Below, piece by piece: positions 1 through 6,892 of a stretch of 12,487 nucleotides of DNA. The translations under genes and the position numbers were made by a program. Location of the stretch: contig CAMQYB010000034.1 in the NCBI GenBank assembly GCA_947039055.1, forward strand, positions 1-12,487. The letters are read 5' to 3'. The number at the start of each line of letters is the position of its first letter. Within the stretch, counting starts at the first letter, position 1. Source of the DNA: an uncultured Deferribacteraceae bacterium. Lineage in GTDB: Bacteria > Chrysiogenota > Deferribacteres > Deferribacterales > Mucispirillaceae. The notes under the pieces are model-generated. The model worked only from the letters and a program-made list of their open reading frames with translations, ran no database searches and was not told where the DNA came from.

Positions 1-1949
1 TAGACTACTGTTGAAACTGTCATTACTAATCGCATACAACGCATACATCGTTTAGCTTCTTCAATAGCTATAACTGGATCCATAGGTTTTTCAAACTGGT
101 CAAATGTTGAAACTCGTGTTTCCATATCTATATGATCTAACTCTATTCTTTCGCCAACTTCGCCGTACATCTTATAATCATCTTTTTTAGCGTATAATTT
201 ATTATCAGCTACCGCTAACTCTAAAACCTCTTCATCTGTTAGATAAGTTTTACCATCTAAAATATATCTAGATATCATTCTTGCTGCCCATCTTGCACTA
301 CCAACAGATGTTACAACTGTGTCTGGACCTGTTAAACAATCGCCTGCTGAAAAAACATTCTCAACTGCTGTTTGACAAAAAACTTGTGAATTATCAAACG
401 TGTCCCATTTTGTAGTTTTTATTTTACCACCCATTGTTACATGTGATATATCTGGTTTCTGTCCGATAGCTGGAATAATATATGAACAATCTATTATAAA
501 ATTTGATCCTTCAATCTGTATAGGTGATCTTCTGCCTGACGCATCAGCCTCGCCTAATTCCATCTTAACACACTCAAGACCTATAACTTTATTACTATCA
601 TCTTTAACAACTTTTAATGGTAATGTAAGCATTGTGAAATTAACACCTTCATCTTTTGCACCGATAATTTCTAACTTGAGGGCTGGCATCTCTTTATCTG
701 TTCTTCTGTAAACAATTGTAGATTTTGATCCTACTCTTAACGCTACTCTTGCACAATCCATAGCTGTGTTTCCACCGCCTATTGTTATCGCATGATCACC
801 TTGTGATGGACGATTACCATCTGCAACTTGTTTAAGATAATCTATACCACTTGATGCAACGCCTTCTACACCTTCAATCCCTTCAAGTCCTGACGGAGTT
901 TCAAGCCATGCACCGATCGCTAAAAGAACAGCGTCGTAATCTTTCGATAATTTTTCTAAATGTATATCCGTACCTAGCTCTGTATTATAATGAAATTTAG
1001 CACCTAAACTTGCGACTAAATCTATCTCGTATTGTAGCATTGCTGTAGGCTCTCTAAATATCGGAATACCTTTTGCAACCATTCCGCCGCCACACTCTAA
1101 TCTGTCATAAATATCAACTTCAAATCCATCTAATAAAAGATAGTATGCAGCTGCAAGTCCTGCTGGCCCTGCTCCAACTATTCCAACTCTTTTACCGTTT
1201 GGTTCAGCTTTTTCAGGAACTGATAATTCACGTTTATTAAAATATTCATCGTTCCATGGAGATTGTTTTAACGCCATAATATTTACAGGTTTATCACTCT
1301 CTCCTCTTAAACAAGCATCTTCACAAGGGTGTGGACAGATCCTTCCACATAGCCCTGCAAACGGCATTGTCTCTCTTATAATTGCTAATGATTTTTTATA
1401 ATTTTTACTGCGAATTTGATCTATAAATTGTGGAATTTTTACACCCGACGGACAGTTCGCCGTGCATGGTGCTGATAAATTAAATGTATATTTTTTATTA
1501 GTTGATGTTGTTTTTTTAGCTATCTCATCTGGATATTTATCAAATATATCAAGAACTGCTTTAACTGACGATGGTGCAAAATAACATTTCGCATTCTCTA
1601 TAATAGCGTTACCGTATGCAACAACTTCATCTATCTTCTCAACCGAACTATCTGTTCTTAAACCTTCAACCATCTCAGCCATTACAACTGTATGTTTCTT
1701 ACCCTGAACACATCTACCACAACAAGCATTAGCACCTGTATGTTTTAGATACTCACTCATACTGCCTATAATATCTATACTCTCACCGTTATCAAAAGCC
1801 ATGTATCCATGCCATGTTAACAGAAGATCTAACGGCTTACCATTTATGTTATCTGAAATCTTAAACGTTGATTCTTTACGTTCTACACTTTTATCATCTC
1901 TAAAATCTAAACTCTCACCTGCAAAATTACCGTATAAAACTTTTGGCAT
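1..1949 (-). CDS. GltD-type FAD/NAD(P) iron-sulfur oxidoreductase with NuoF-like N-terminal cluster domain (3' end cut off)
   Basis: Cytoplasmic flavoprotein related to the small subunit of NADPH glutamate synthase, likely moving electrons between NAD(P)H and iron-sulfur partners. 649 residues are visible; no stop is reached at the left edge. Residues about 60-143 resemble the C-terminal [4Fe-4S] domain of NuoF (NACCGRC at 74-80, then C122), but the position of the third Cys of the usual CxxCxxC is Gly83. Residues 160-215 form the GltD N-terminal cluster domain (C162, C166, C201, C205, C209, C213). FAD-binding GAGPAGL is at 259-265, NAD(P)-binding GGGNTAMD at 391-398, and the second FAD motif SAGDC at 534-538. 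A further CxxC (C635, C638) sits just before the cut, suggesting another cluster domain beyond the window. The start at 1949 is preceded by GGAGGG; an in-frame ATG at 1961 overlaps that ribosome site and is less likely. True glutamate synthase is unproven: no large subunit is in view. Confidence 0.88.
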   Translation of the reverse strand, partial: MPKVLYGNFAGESLDFRDDKSVERKESTFKISDNINGKPLDLLLTWHGYMAFDNGESIDIIGSMSEYLKHTGANACCGRCVQGKKHTVVMAEMVEGLRTDSSVEKIDEVVAYGNAIIENAKCYFAPSSVKAVLDIFDKYPDEIAKKTTSTNKKYTFNLSAPCTANCPSGVKIPQFIDQIRSKNYKKSLAIIRETMPFAGLCGRICPHPCEDACLRGESDKPVNIMALKQSPWNDEYFNKRELSVPEKAEPNGKRVGIVGAGPAGLAAAYYLLLDGFEVDIYDRLECGGGMVAKGIPIFREPTAMLQYEIDLVASLGAKFHYNTELGTDIHLEKLSKDYDAVLLAIGAWLETPSGLEGIEGVEGVASSGIDYLKQVADGNRPSQGDHAITIGGGNTAMDCARVALRVGSKSTIVYRRTDKEMPALKLEIIGAKDEGVNFTMLTLPLKVVKDDSNKVIGLECVKMELGEADASGRRSPIQIEGSNFIIDCSYIIPAIGQKPDISHVTMGGKIKTTKWDTFDNSQVFCQTAVENVFSAGDCLTGPDTVVTSVGSARWAARMISRYILDGKTYLTDEEVLELAVADNKLYAKKDDYKMYGEVGERIELDHIDMETRVSTFDQFEKPMDPVIAIEEAKRCMRCMRLVMTVSTVV

Positions 1950-2000
1950 AAAACCCTCCATACAAATTTATCTGCACATATATATTTCTAGTAAATAAAA

Positions 2001-2091
2001 ATAGTAACAATCCATAAAAATCATAACAACTTACAAAATCGTAATAATTTATAAAATTATAACAATTTATAAAATCGTAATAACCTATAAA
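2001..2091. repeat. Five-copy 18-bp tandem repeat array
   Basis: Units begin at 2001, 2020, 2038, 2056 and 2074, each 18 bp, with one extra A between the first two. They follow the consensus ATCGTAACAATTTATAAA with a few changes each (for example the last unit is ATCGTAATAACCTATAAA). The array lies between the phosphohexomutase stop and the oxidoreductase start, roughly 50-145 bp upstream of the latter, so it could be a regulator-binding array, part of a leader transcript, or slippage-expanded noncoding DNA. It is not a CRISPR: there are no spacers. Confidence 0.85.
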
Positions 2092-2140
2092 ACATATAAA
2101 ATCTTTTAAACAAATATTCTATTAAAATTGAAAACTAATC

Positions 2141-2170
2141 TATATATTAATCTTTGAACATTTTTTTCAA
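2141..2170 (-). promoter_or_regulatory. Possible promoter for the oxidoreductase gene
   Basis: On the minus strand TTGAAA (2165-2170) is followed after 18 bp by TATATA (2141-2146). If used, the transcript would carry the 18-bp repeat array in a leader of about 180 nt. In DNA this AT-rich such matches arise easily, so this is tentative. Confidence 0.3.
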
Positions 2171-2222
2171 GTACAATGCTCTCTCACAAAGTTAAACCAC
2201 CAAACCTCAAAATCACAAAAAA

Positions 2223-4010
2223 TTAAAACTTAGATAGAAATGAAATAGCTCTACTATCATCAATTGTTATTAAATCTGGTTCTTTCATATCATAACTATC
2301 ATCTTCAATATAAAATGAGTTCTCCGATAGATCCATAGGAAGATCATCACCGTATTTTTTCCGAGCCTCATTATGTATCGACATCAAATATGATAACGCT
2401 TCATTTCGCTCTTTTGCCGTTGAGCCTTCTGCCATAAATGTTAATTTTGGAGATGTGTTACTCATGCCATACATAATAAATCCAGTCGCCCAGTCTATAC
2501 GGATCTGTCCGTCAAACTCTATTATACTTAAATTAGCAACATCTTGAAACCTAGCTTTCAGCGTATCTATTATATCGTATGTTATCTTATCTTTAACATC
2601 ATTTGATATTGATGTTGTTCTGATCTCTTTTGTCATAAACCGTTTAGGCATATTTGCAAAAAAACCTTTCAATGTAACTATCTTTAACTCATCTATAATC
2701 TTCTCAAGTATAAAAATATTCTCAACAGCATCATCTCTTGGCAAACCGTCTTCAGCGTCTGTTGCAAATAAATGGAGCGATGCTTCGATCTGATAATCTC
2801 TATAACCAGTCGCTCTTACAAACTCCTCAATCGAACTAAATCCTGCTAACTTTGAGATGTTTTTCATGTTAGTGGTTATACTCTCTTTCCATAAAGAGTG
2901 ACCTTTACGATGAAACTCTGTTACACCCATTAATACTGTATCAACATAATCTTTAACTGATGAAGTGTATCGTGCATCAACATAAACTGTTTTTGCAATT
3001 TTTAATATTTTATCTATCGCTTCAGTTTTTATACCTAACTCTATTAACTTCTTTTCAAGTTTTGGTACTGCTATTTTCAACTTATACTCTGCTAAAATAA
3101 ACGCTAAATTATCACCCAGATAATGTCCATCTGCAAGAGGTTTGAATGCATCTGCACCCTCTGTTAATGATCCTCTATCTGCATCTAAATCAAATGAATG
3201 AATTCGTTTTCCTGCTTTTAAAACTTCCACAATATTTGGAACTCTATTTAACATCTCTTTACGTGTCGGATCAGCTAATAAATCGCCTGAATTAACATCT
3301 ATATCTGCACCAAGTATAACAACATCTTCTCCAAAAATTATTTTGAATAGATCTATATACTCAATCCCTGTTCCACCAAAAACATTTACAGCAACTGCAC
3401 TGTTATCTCTTGCTCTAAAATATGCTTTATATAGACGGATCATCTTATTGAAATATACAACTCTACCCTCAACTAACATATCAGTAGTTTGACCTTTTTC
3501 ACACTCTCTAAGTTCAACACCAGCCTCAACAGCTTTGTTCATCTGTTCAAGTAAGTATGTGTGTATACCTTGAGTGTGGACGCCAAATTTTGCACCGTTG
3601 CTTGTAACTTCAACGTGTGATCTTGTTATCTGACAATGTCCAGATGTGTTTAATTGTTCTTGATTTTGATAGACTTGACCTGATGATGAAACGCCTAACA
3701 TATAAACGTCTACACCTACTGAATTTAATCCGTCTGCAAACGCCTCAGCTAATCTCTCTGATGTTGGACCGTTATCAAATCCAACCACCACGATATCTTT
3801 AGGTTTTAAAGCGTAGATATCTCCACTTGCAGATTTGAACTCTAAAATACCCATTAATGAACCCGCAATACGCATAGCATCAGGAGTGAGCACTGCACCA
3901 TCCTTAAAAAATGCTCCAGGTTCGCCAACATACGCTCTAATATCATACGCTGTTGATTTGAAAAGTTTTGAATTATTATTGCTGACTGTTGTTGGTATAT
4001 CTAATTTCAC
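2223..4010 (-). CDS. Divergent phosphoglucomutase/phosphomannomutase (alpha-D-phosphohexomutase family)
   Basis: 595 residues. The family moves phosphate between C6 and C1 of hexoses in the cytoplasm, feeding sugar nucleotide and surface polysaccharide synthesis. Motifs in order: an active-site loop ITRSH at 128-132 with the likely phosphoserine Ser131, but HVE replaces the usual HNP; the metal-binding loop DLDADR at 274-279; a GHSLWKE segment near 370-376 matching GHS-x-x-K in AlgC-like enzymes; a sugar-binding loop EASLH at 409-413 where GEMSGH is usual; and a phosphate-binding loop GMSNTSPKL at 515-523, where Gly515 sits at the usual Arg. It is longer than typical (about 450-550). The start is GTG with a weak GGGG ribosome site 7 nt upstream; an in-frame stop lies just above it. 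Substrate cannot be assigned. It follows the ABC-F gene by 135 bp. Confidence 0.85.
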   Translation of the reverse strand: MKLDIPTTVSNNNSKLFKSTAYDIRAYVGEPGAFFKDGAVLTPDAMRIAGSLMGILEFKSASGDIYALKPKDIVVVGFDNGPTSERLAEAFADGLNSVGVDVYMLGVSSSGQVYQNQEQLNTSGHCQITRSHVEVTSNGAKFGVHTQGIHTYLLEQMNKAVEAGVELRECEKGQTTDMLVEGRVVYFNKMIRLYKAYFRARDNSAVAVNVFGGTGIEYIDLFKIIFGEDVVILGADIDVNSGDLLADPTRKEMLNRVPNIVEVLKAGKRIHSFDLDADRGSLTEGADAFKPLADGHYLGDNLAFILAEYKLKIAVPKLEKKLIELGIKTEAIDKILKIAKTVYVDARYTSSVKDYVDTVLMGVTEFHRKGHSLWKESITTNMKNISKLAGFSSIEEFVRATGYRDYQIEASLHLFATDAEDGLPRDDAVENIFILEKIIDELKIVTLKGFFANMPKRFMTKEIRTTSISNDVKDKITYDIIDTLKARFQDVANLSIIEFDGQIRIDWATGFIMYGMSNTSPKLTFMAEGSTAKERNEALSYLMSIHNEARKKYGDDLPMDLSENSFYIEDDSYDMKEPDLITIDDSRAISFLSKF

Positions 4011-4112
4011 AAGGCGACCCCAATATTTTATTTAAAGCCATATATCATGTTTAGTTTCGTTGAGATATTAATAATATTATATAAGAACAAGACAATATTA
4101 TAATACTCAAGA

Positions 4113-4152
4113 ATAACATCTCCTGTTATAAAAAGCTATATCTATTTAGCTC
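4113..4152 (-). terminator. Weak hairpins after the ABC-F gene
   Basis: Just past the ABC-F stop codon the minus strand can form a 5-bp stem (AGCTA/TAGCT, 4134-4151) followed by TTTTT, then a second 6-bp stem (ATAACA/TGTTAT, loop GGAGA). The first looks like a weak Rho-independent terminator, so read-through into the phosphohexomutase gene is plausible. Confidence 0.35.
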
Positions 4153-5975
4153 TTATATTTTAACATTTCTGCACTGATTTCTTCTACAAACTGAGTTTTT
4201 TCTTTATCTAATTTTTCAAGTGAAGCAAACAACTCCTCTATAGTAACTTTGAGTAATAATACTTCTTTACTAATATCAACGGTTTTTGCTCCGTTTCCTG
4301 ATTCTGATAATGAAATTATATCTGCATTTAATAATGTTAATCTCTCTTCAGAATTGTTAATACTCTCTTCTAACTCTTTCATTTCAGTATCGTATTTTTT
4401 CATAACAGAACCTTTTTTTGTTATAAGTTCTGCTCTAATTCTCTTCATCTCTTTCTTATCTTCTTTAGAGAGATTATTCTTTTTAGTTACGGCAACTTCA
4501 TCTTTAAAACCAATTTTTTCTAAAAAGTAATCGTAATTTCCTTCAAATAAAAATGGATGATCTCCATCAAAAACAATCAATCTATTTGCAATAGCTTTAA
4601 GCAACATTTCATTGTGTGTAACAACTATCATCGCTCCTTCAAAACTATCAAGAGCATCTGTCAGTCCATCAACTGCTTGCATATCAAGGTGGTTTGTTGG
4701 CTCATCAAATATAATTAAATTGATCGGCTTCGCAAGAATTTTGCCTAACATAACTCTACTCTTCTCTCCACCCGATAAAACATTAACCTTTTTCAAAGCT
4801 TGGTCTTGAGTGAAAAGCATTGATGCTGCTAAACTTCTAACTTCTGTTCTTGTGATCGTGCCTGATACCGATGCAATCTCTTCTTCAACCGTTCTGCTAT
4901 CATCTAATGATGAAACATTCGTCTGCTCATAGTAACCCATATCCATACCGTTATAATAGGTAACCTCTCCTGAAGTTGGTTTAAGTACACCTGCTAATAA
5001 TTTTAATAATGTAGATTTACCTTTACCGTTTTTACCGATTATTCCGATCCTGTCTTCGCTTCCAACAATTAATGATAAATCTTTTATTAACAGTTCATCA
5101 CTTGTATATCCAAATGATAAGTTATCAACTCTCATCAACTGTTTGCCTGTAAAACTCTTATATCTAAAAGAAAATTCAAGATCTCTTATCTTATCTAGTT
5201 TATCTTTCTGATCCATTTTTGCGAGCGATTTAACCCTTGATTGTGCACGACTTGCCATGCTTGCTTTTGATTTAAATCTGATAATAAATTTCTCTATATC
5301 TTTACGTTTCTGTTCTTCGTTTACTCTTGTTTTCTCATAAATTTCTTCACTCAAGATTATCTGTTCGTAAAAATTATCTGTCTTACCAGCTATTTTTCTG
5401 ATCTTGTTTCTATGAATTCCTACGGTGTGAGTTATGATGTCATCTAAGAAAAGTTTATCGTGAGTAATCAACATAACTTCGCCGTGCCATTTAAGTAAAA
5501 ATGATTTTAACCATCTTAATGATATTAAATCAAGATAGTTTGATGGCTCATCAAGTAGTAGTAAATTAGGCTCTTCTAATAATACTTTCGCTAAGTTTAA
5601 ACGTACTTGATACCCACCTGAAAATGAGTACGGATCTTTATACATATCATCCATACTGAAACCTAAGCCGATTAAAATTTTCTCAGCTTTATATTTGCTA
5701 GTATCAATATCTTCATCACCGATAGCTTCTTCCACTACCGTTTTCTTTGAGAACTCTATCCTTTGAGATAGATAGCCTATTTTATAGTTTTTTGGTATTG
5801 AGATTGTACCTGAGTCAACACTCTCTTCCCCCACTATCATCTTGAATAATGTACTTTTACCATGTCCGTTTCGACCTATTAAGCCTATTCTTTCTCTTGG
5901 ATTGATATTAAAAACTATGTTGTCAAAAAGTAATCTTGAACCGTATGACTTAGATAAATTATCGAATGAAATCAC
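4146..5975 (-). CDS. ABC-F family ATPase (ribosome-associated, Uup/EttA/YdiF-like)
   Basis: 609 residues with two ABC ATPase domains on one chain and no membrane segments, the ABC-F arrangement. These proteins bind the ribosomal E site and act on stalled or initiating ribosomes; some give antibiotic resistance. Domain 1 has Walker A GRNGHGKST at 34-42, signature SFSGGYQ at 117-123 and Walker B LLLLDEPSNYLD at 138-149, with H172. The charged helical linker is at about 205-275. Domain 2 has GKNGKGKST at 314-322, LSGGEKSR at 400-407 and IIFDEPTNHLD at 421-431, with H454. A Lys/Glu-rich coiled-coil C-terminal extension occupies about 495-605, as in Uup and many YdiF/YheS-type members. The start is GTG with AAGGTG 5 nt upstream. 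It has its own strong promoter (6015-6043) and is divergent from the FlgM-like gene. The exact subfamily is not resolved. Confidence 0.93.
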   Translation of the reverse strand: MISFDNLSKSYGSRLLFDNIVFNINPRERIGLIGRNGHGKSTLFKMIVGEESVDSGTISIPKNYKIGYLSQRIEFSKKTVVEEAIGDEDIDTSKYKAEKILIGLGFSMDDMYKDPYSFSGGYQVRLNLAKVLLEEPNLLLLDEPSNYLDLISLRWLKSFLLKWHGEVMLITHDKLFLDDIITHTVGIHRNKIRKIAGKTDNFYEQIILSEEIYEKTRVNEEQKRKDIEKFIIRFKSKASMASRAQSRVKSLAKMDQKDKLDKIRDLEFSFRYKSFTGKQLMRVDNLSFGYTSDELLIKDLSLIVGSEDRIGIIGKNGKGKSTLLKLLAGVLKPTSGEVTYYNGMDMGYYEQTNVSSLDDSRTVEEEIASVSGTITRTEVRSLAASMLFTQDQALKKVNVLSGGEKSRVMLGKILAKPINLIIFDEPTNHLDMQAVDGLTDALDSFEGAMIVVTHNEMLLKAIANRLIVFDGDHPFLFEGNYDYFLEKIGFKDEVAVTKKNNLSKEDKKEMKRIRAELITKKGSVMKKYDTEMKELEESINNSEERLTLLNADIISLSESGNGAKTVDISKEVLLLKVTIEELFASLEKLDKEKTQFVEEISAEMLKYKS

Positions 5976-6014
5976 TGCTACACCTTAAATATAATTATTT
6001 GATACAAAACAAAC

Positions 6015-6043
6015 ATTATATAACAAAAAGTTGTAAATGTGAA
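6015..6043 (-). promoter_or_regulatory. Sigma-70-type promoter for the ABC-F gene
   Basis: Minus strand TTCACA (6038-6043), 17-bp spacer, TATAAT (6015-6020), a near-consensus housekeeping promoter. The predicted transcript start is near 6008, giving a leader of about 30 nt before the GTG start. Confidence 0.7.
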
Positions 6044-6072
6044 GAGTTATAGAAAAGTATTGATAAAAAAAC

Positions 6073-6087
6073 TAGTATGGCATACTA
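6073..6087. promoter_or_regulatory. Palindrome, copy 1 of TAGTAT-N3-ATACTA (possible operator)
   Basis: TAGTATGGCATACTA is a perfect 7+1+7 inverted repeat in the divergent region between the ABC-F and FlgM-like genes. Its centre lies about 40 bp upstream of the -10 element proposed for the FlgM-like gene, a position where activators or repressors bind. The same 12 defined bases recur at 6442-6456. Confidence 0.6.
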
Positions 6088-6118
6088 TTAGCTATATAAA
6101 TTGCATACAATTAACTTG

Positions 6119-6124
6119 TATAAT
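6119..6124 (+). promoter_or_regulatory. -10 element for the FlgM-like gene
   Basis: Perfect TATAAT preceded by TG, about 43 bp upstream of the ATG. No good -35 hexamer lies at 16-18 bp, which fits a promoter needing an activator, perhaps at the palindrome upstream. I see no sigma-28 or sigma-54 consensus here. Confidence 0.45.
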
Positions 6125-6166
6125 ATATATAGCCCACAGCTTAATCAGTGGCAAGAAGAGGTTAAT

Positions 6167-6382
6167 ATGGATAACGAGGCGTTAAGAATATCAAATGTAT
6201 ACGCAGCATACACTGCAGGAAATAGTAAAAACAGTAACAGTTTATCAACTTTATCTAAAATGTCTAAAGGTGAAACAGCAGGTAGTTCTACATCTGTAAA
6301 TACTATAGACACAGATAAACCTAAATATATGGATAAAGTAATAATATCTAAAGAATCACTTGCAGCTTTAGCTAAAAAATAG
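6167..6382 (+). CDS. Small FlgM-N-terminus-like protein (71 residues)
   Basis: 71 residues, polar and rich in Ser, Thr, Asn and Lys, with no signal peptide or membrane segment. The start is set by AGAGG 5 nt upstream of the ATG; a longer reading from a TTG at 6101 would overlap the promoter. The protein has the layout of a FlgM N-terminus: a short opening ending ISNVYAAYTA (8-17), a disordered Ser/Thr stretch, then MDKVIISKESLAALAKK (55-71), close to the D-K/R-V-x-I-S-x-E-A signature at which the FlgM domain begins. The C-terminal half that binds sigma-28 in FlgM is absent and is not encoded in other frames after the stop. It could be a secreted flagellar peptide, a truncated FlgM or an unrelated small protein. 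The flagellin is about 500 bp away on the other strand. Flagellar function is inferred from one motif. Confidence 0.7.
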   Translation: MDNEALRISNVYAAYTAGNSKNSNSLSTLSKMSKGETAGSSTSVNTIDTDKPKYMDKVIISKESLAALAKK

Positions 6383-6438
6383 TCGATCTATACTGCGATT
6401 AATATACTCAGTTGAATTACAATATACTGCTATTTGAA

Positions 6439-6459
6439 CAATAGTATTCAATACTATTG
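6439..6459. repeat. Perfect 10+1+10 palindrome, copy 2 of TAGTAT-N3-ATACTA
   Basis: The left arm CAATAGTATT at 6439-6448, one C, and the right arm AATACTATTG at 6450-6459 are exactly complementary. The core at 6442-6456 has the same 12 defined bases as the palindrome at 6073-6087. It lies 57-77 bp past the FlgM-like stop, in a stretch also rich in ATACT and AATATACT words. Confidence 0.8.
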
Positions 6460-6527
6460 CGTACTTAATCAATAATAATTTTAAAATTAAAATATTAATA
6501 AAATAGTTAGAGTATAAATCTAATTAA

Positions 6528-6565
6528 CAGAAAGAGAAGCCTTTTATTAGACTTCTCTTTTTCTG
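6528..6565 (+). terminator. Rho-independent terminator, probably two-way
   Basis: AAAGAGAAG (6531-6539) pairs over 9 bp with CTTCTCTTT (6552-6560), with two more base pairs inside the 12-nt loop, followed by TTC. It ends the FlgM-like transcript. The opposite strand also has a short T run, so it may stop transcripts arriving from the convergent DUF2292 gene. Confidence 0.8.
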
Positions 6566-6608
6566 TATCAGGTATGAACCTATTAACTAATAAATTTAGA
6601 TGAATTAA

Positions 6609-6782
6609 CTAAATCTTAAGCGACTCGGTTTTACGAATTATCGTAACTTTTCCCGCTTCAAACTTAATCTCTACTGATCCGTAAAATTTCGAATCCATAG
6701 TAGCTTTCATTACCTCGTACAATTTCGTTAATTGAGATTTCTCAATTACTTGTCTTTCAACCTTTGGACTTACTAAAGCCAT
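6609..6782 (-). CDS. DUF2292 / YezD-like small protein (57 residues)
   Basis: 57 residues with an N-terminal helix (about 8-30) followed by KFYGSVEIKFEAGKVTIIRKTESLKI (32-57 in two parts: KFYGSVEIKF and EAGKVTIIRKTESLKI). This matches the YezD/DUF2292 pattern, in which YGSV-x-I is followed by a G-K-V turn and a Glu/Lys-rich end. The family is usually 50-60 residues, so this is full length. Its function is not established. The start at 6782 has GGAGG 8 nt upstream, a strong ribosome site. It lies 105 bp downstream of the flagellin on the same strand, so read-through from the flagellin is possible; it converges on the FlgM-like gene across the shared terminator. Too short for many gene finders but well supported by motif and ribosome site. 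Confidence 0.82.
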   Translation of the reverse strand: MALVSPKVERQVIEKSQLTKLYEVMKATMDSKFYGSVEIKFEAGKVTIIRKTESLKI

Positions 6783-6827
6783 ATCTATACCTCCATGTAT
6801 ATAATAACCGATAAGAATGTGTCTATT

Positions 6828-6892
6828 CTTATATATAACCTAACAACTACTAATAAATCTTCGATCTAATAGTAAACTTATATAAACCTAAC
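6828..6892. repeat. Short direct repeat at the flagellin 3' end
   Basis: CTTATATATAACCTAAC at 6828-6844 and CTTATATAAACCTAAC at 6877-6892 are near-identical direct repeats 49 bp apart. The second overlaps the flagellin stop codon. Between them is an imperfect inverted repeat (CTACTAATAAATC against GATCTAATAGT). No T-rich tail follows, so it is not a standard terminator. Confidence 0.6.

Noticed and set aside
400..711. Plus-strand 103-codon open frame
   Set aside because: Antisense to the GltD-type gene, which carries clear FAD and NAD(P) motifs across this stretch.
1957..1985. Possible sigma-28 promoter (GCAGATAA) before the oxidoreductase gene
   Set aside because: No TAAA lies at the proper distance, and the product is not flagellar.
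2001..2091. CRISPR array
   Set aside because: The units are directly adjacent with no unique spacers and there are no cas genes.
4050..4120. Short hydrophobic leader peptide (about 22 codons, minus strand) before the phosphohexomutase
   Set aside because: The GGAG sits directly against its ATG, and the AT-rich frame has no supporting feature.
6079..6106. Possible sigma-54 promoter (TGGCAT and TTGCAT)
   Set aside because: The GG and GC elements are far too distant for the fixed sigma-54 spacing.
6101..6166. Longer TTG-started form of the FlgM-like protein
   Set aside because: It would overlap the TATAAT element, and a good ribosome site sits just before the ATG at 6167.
6808..6815. CCGATAA on the plus strand as a sigma-28 -10 element
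   Set aside because: No suitable -35 and no plus-strand gene downstream.
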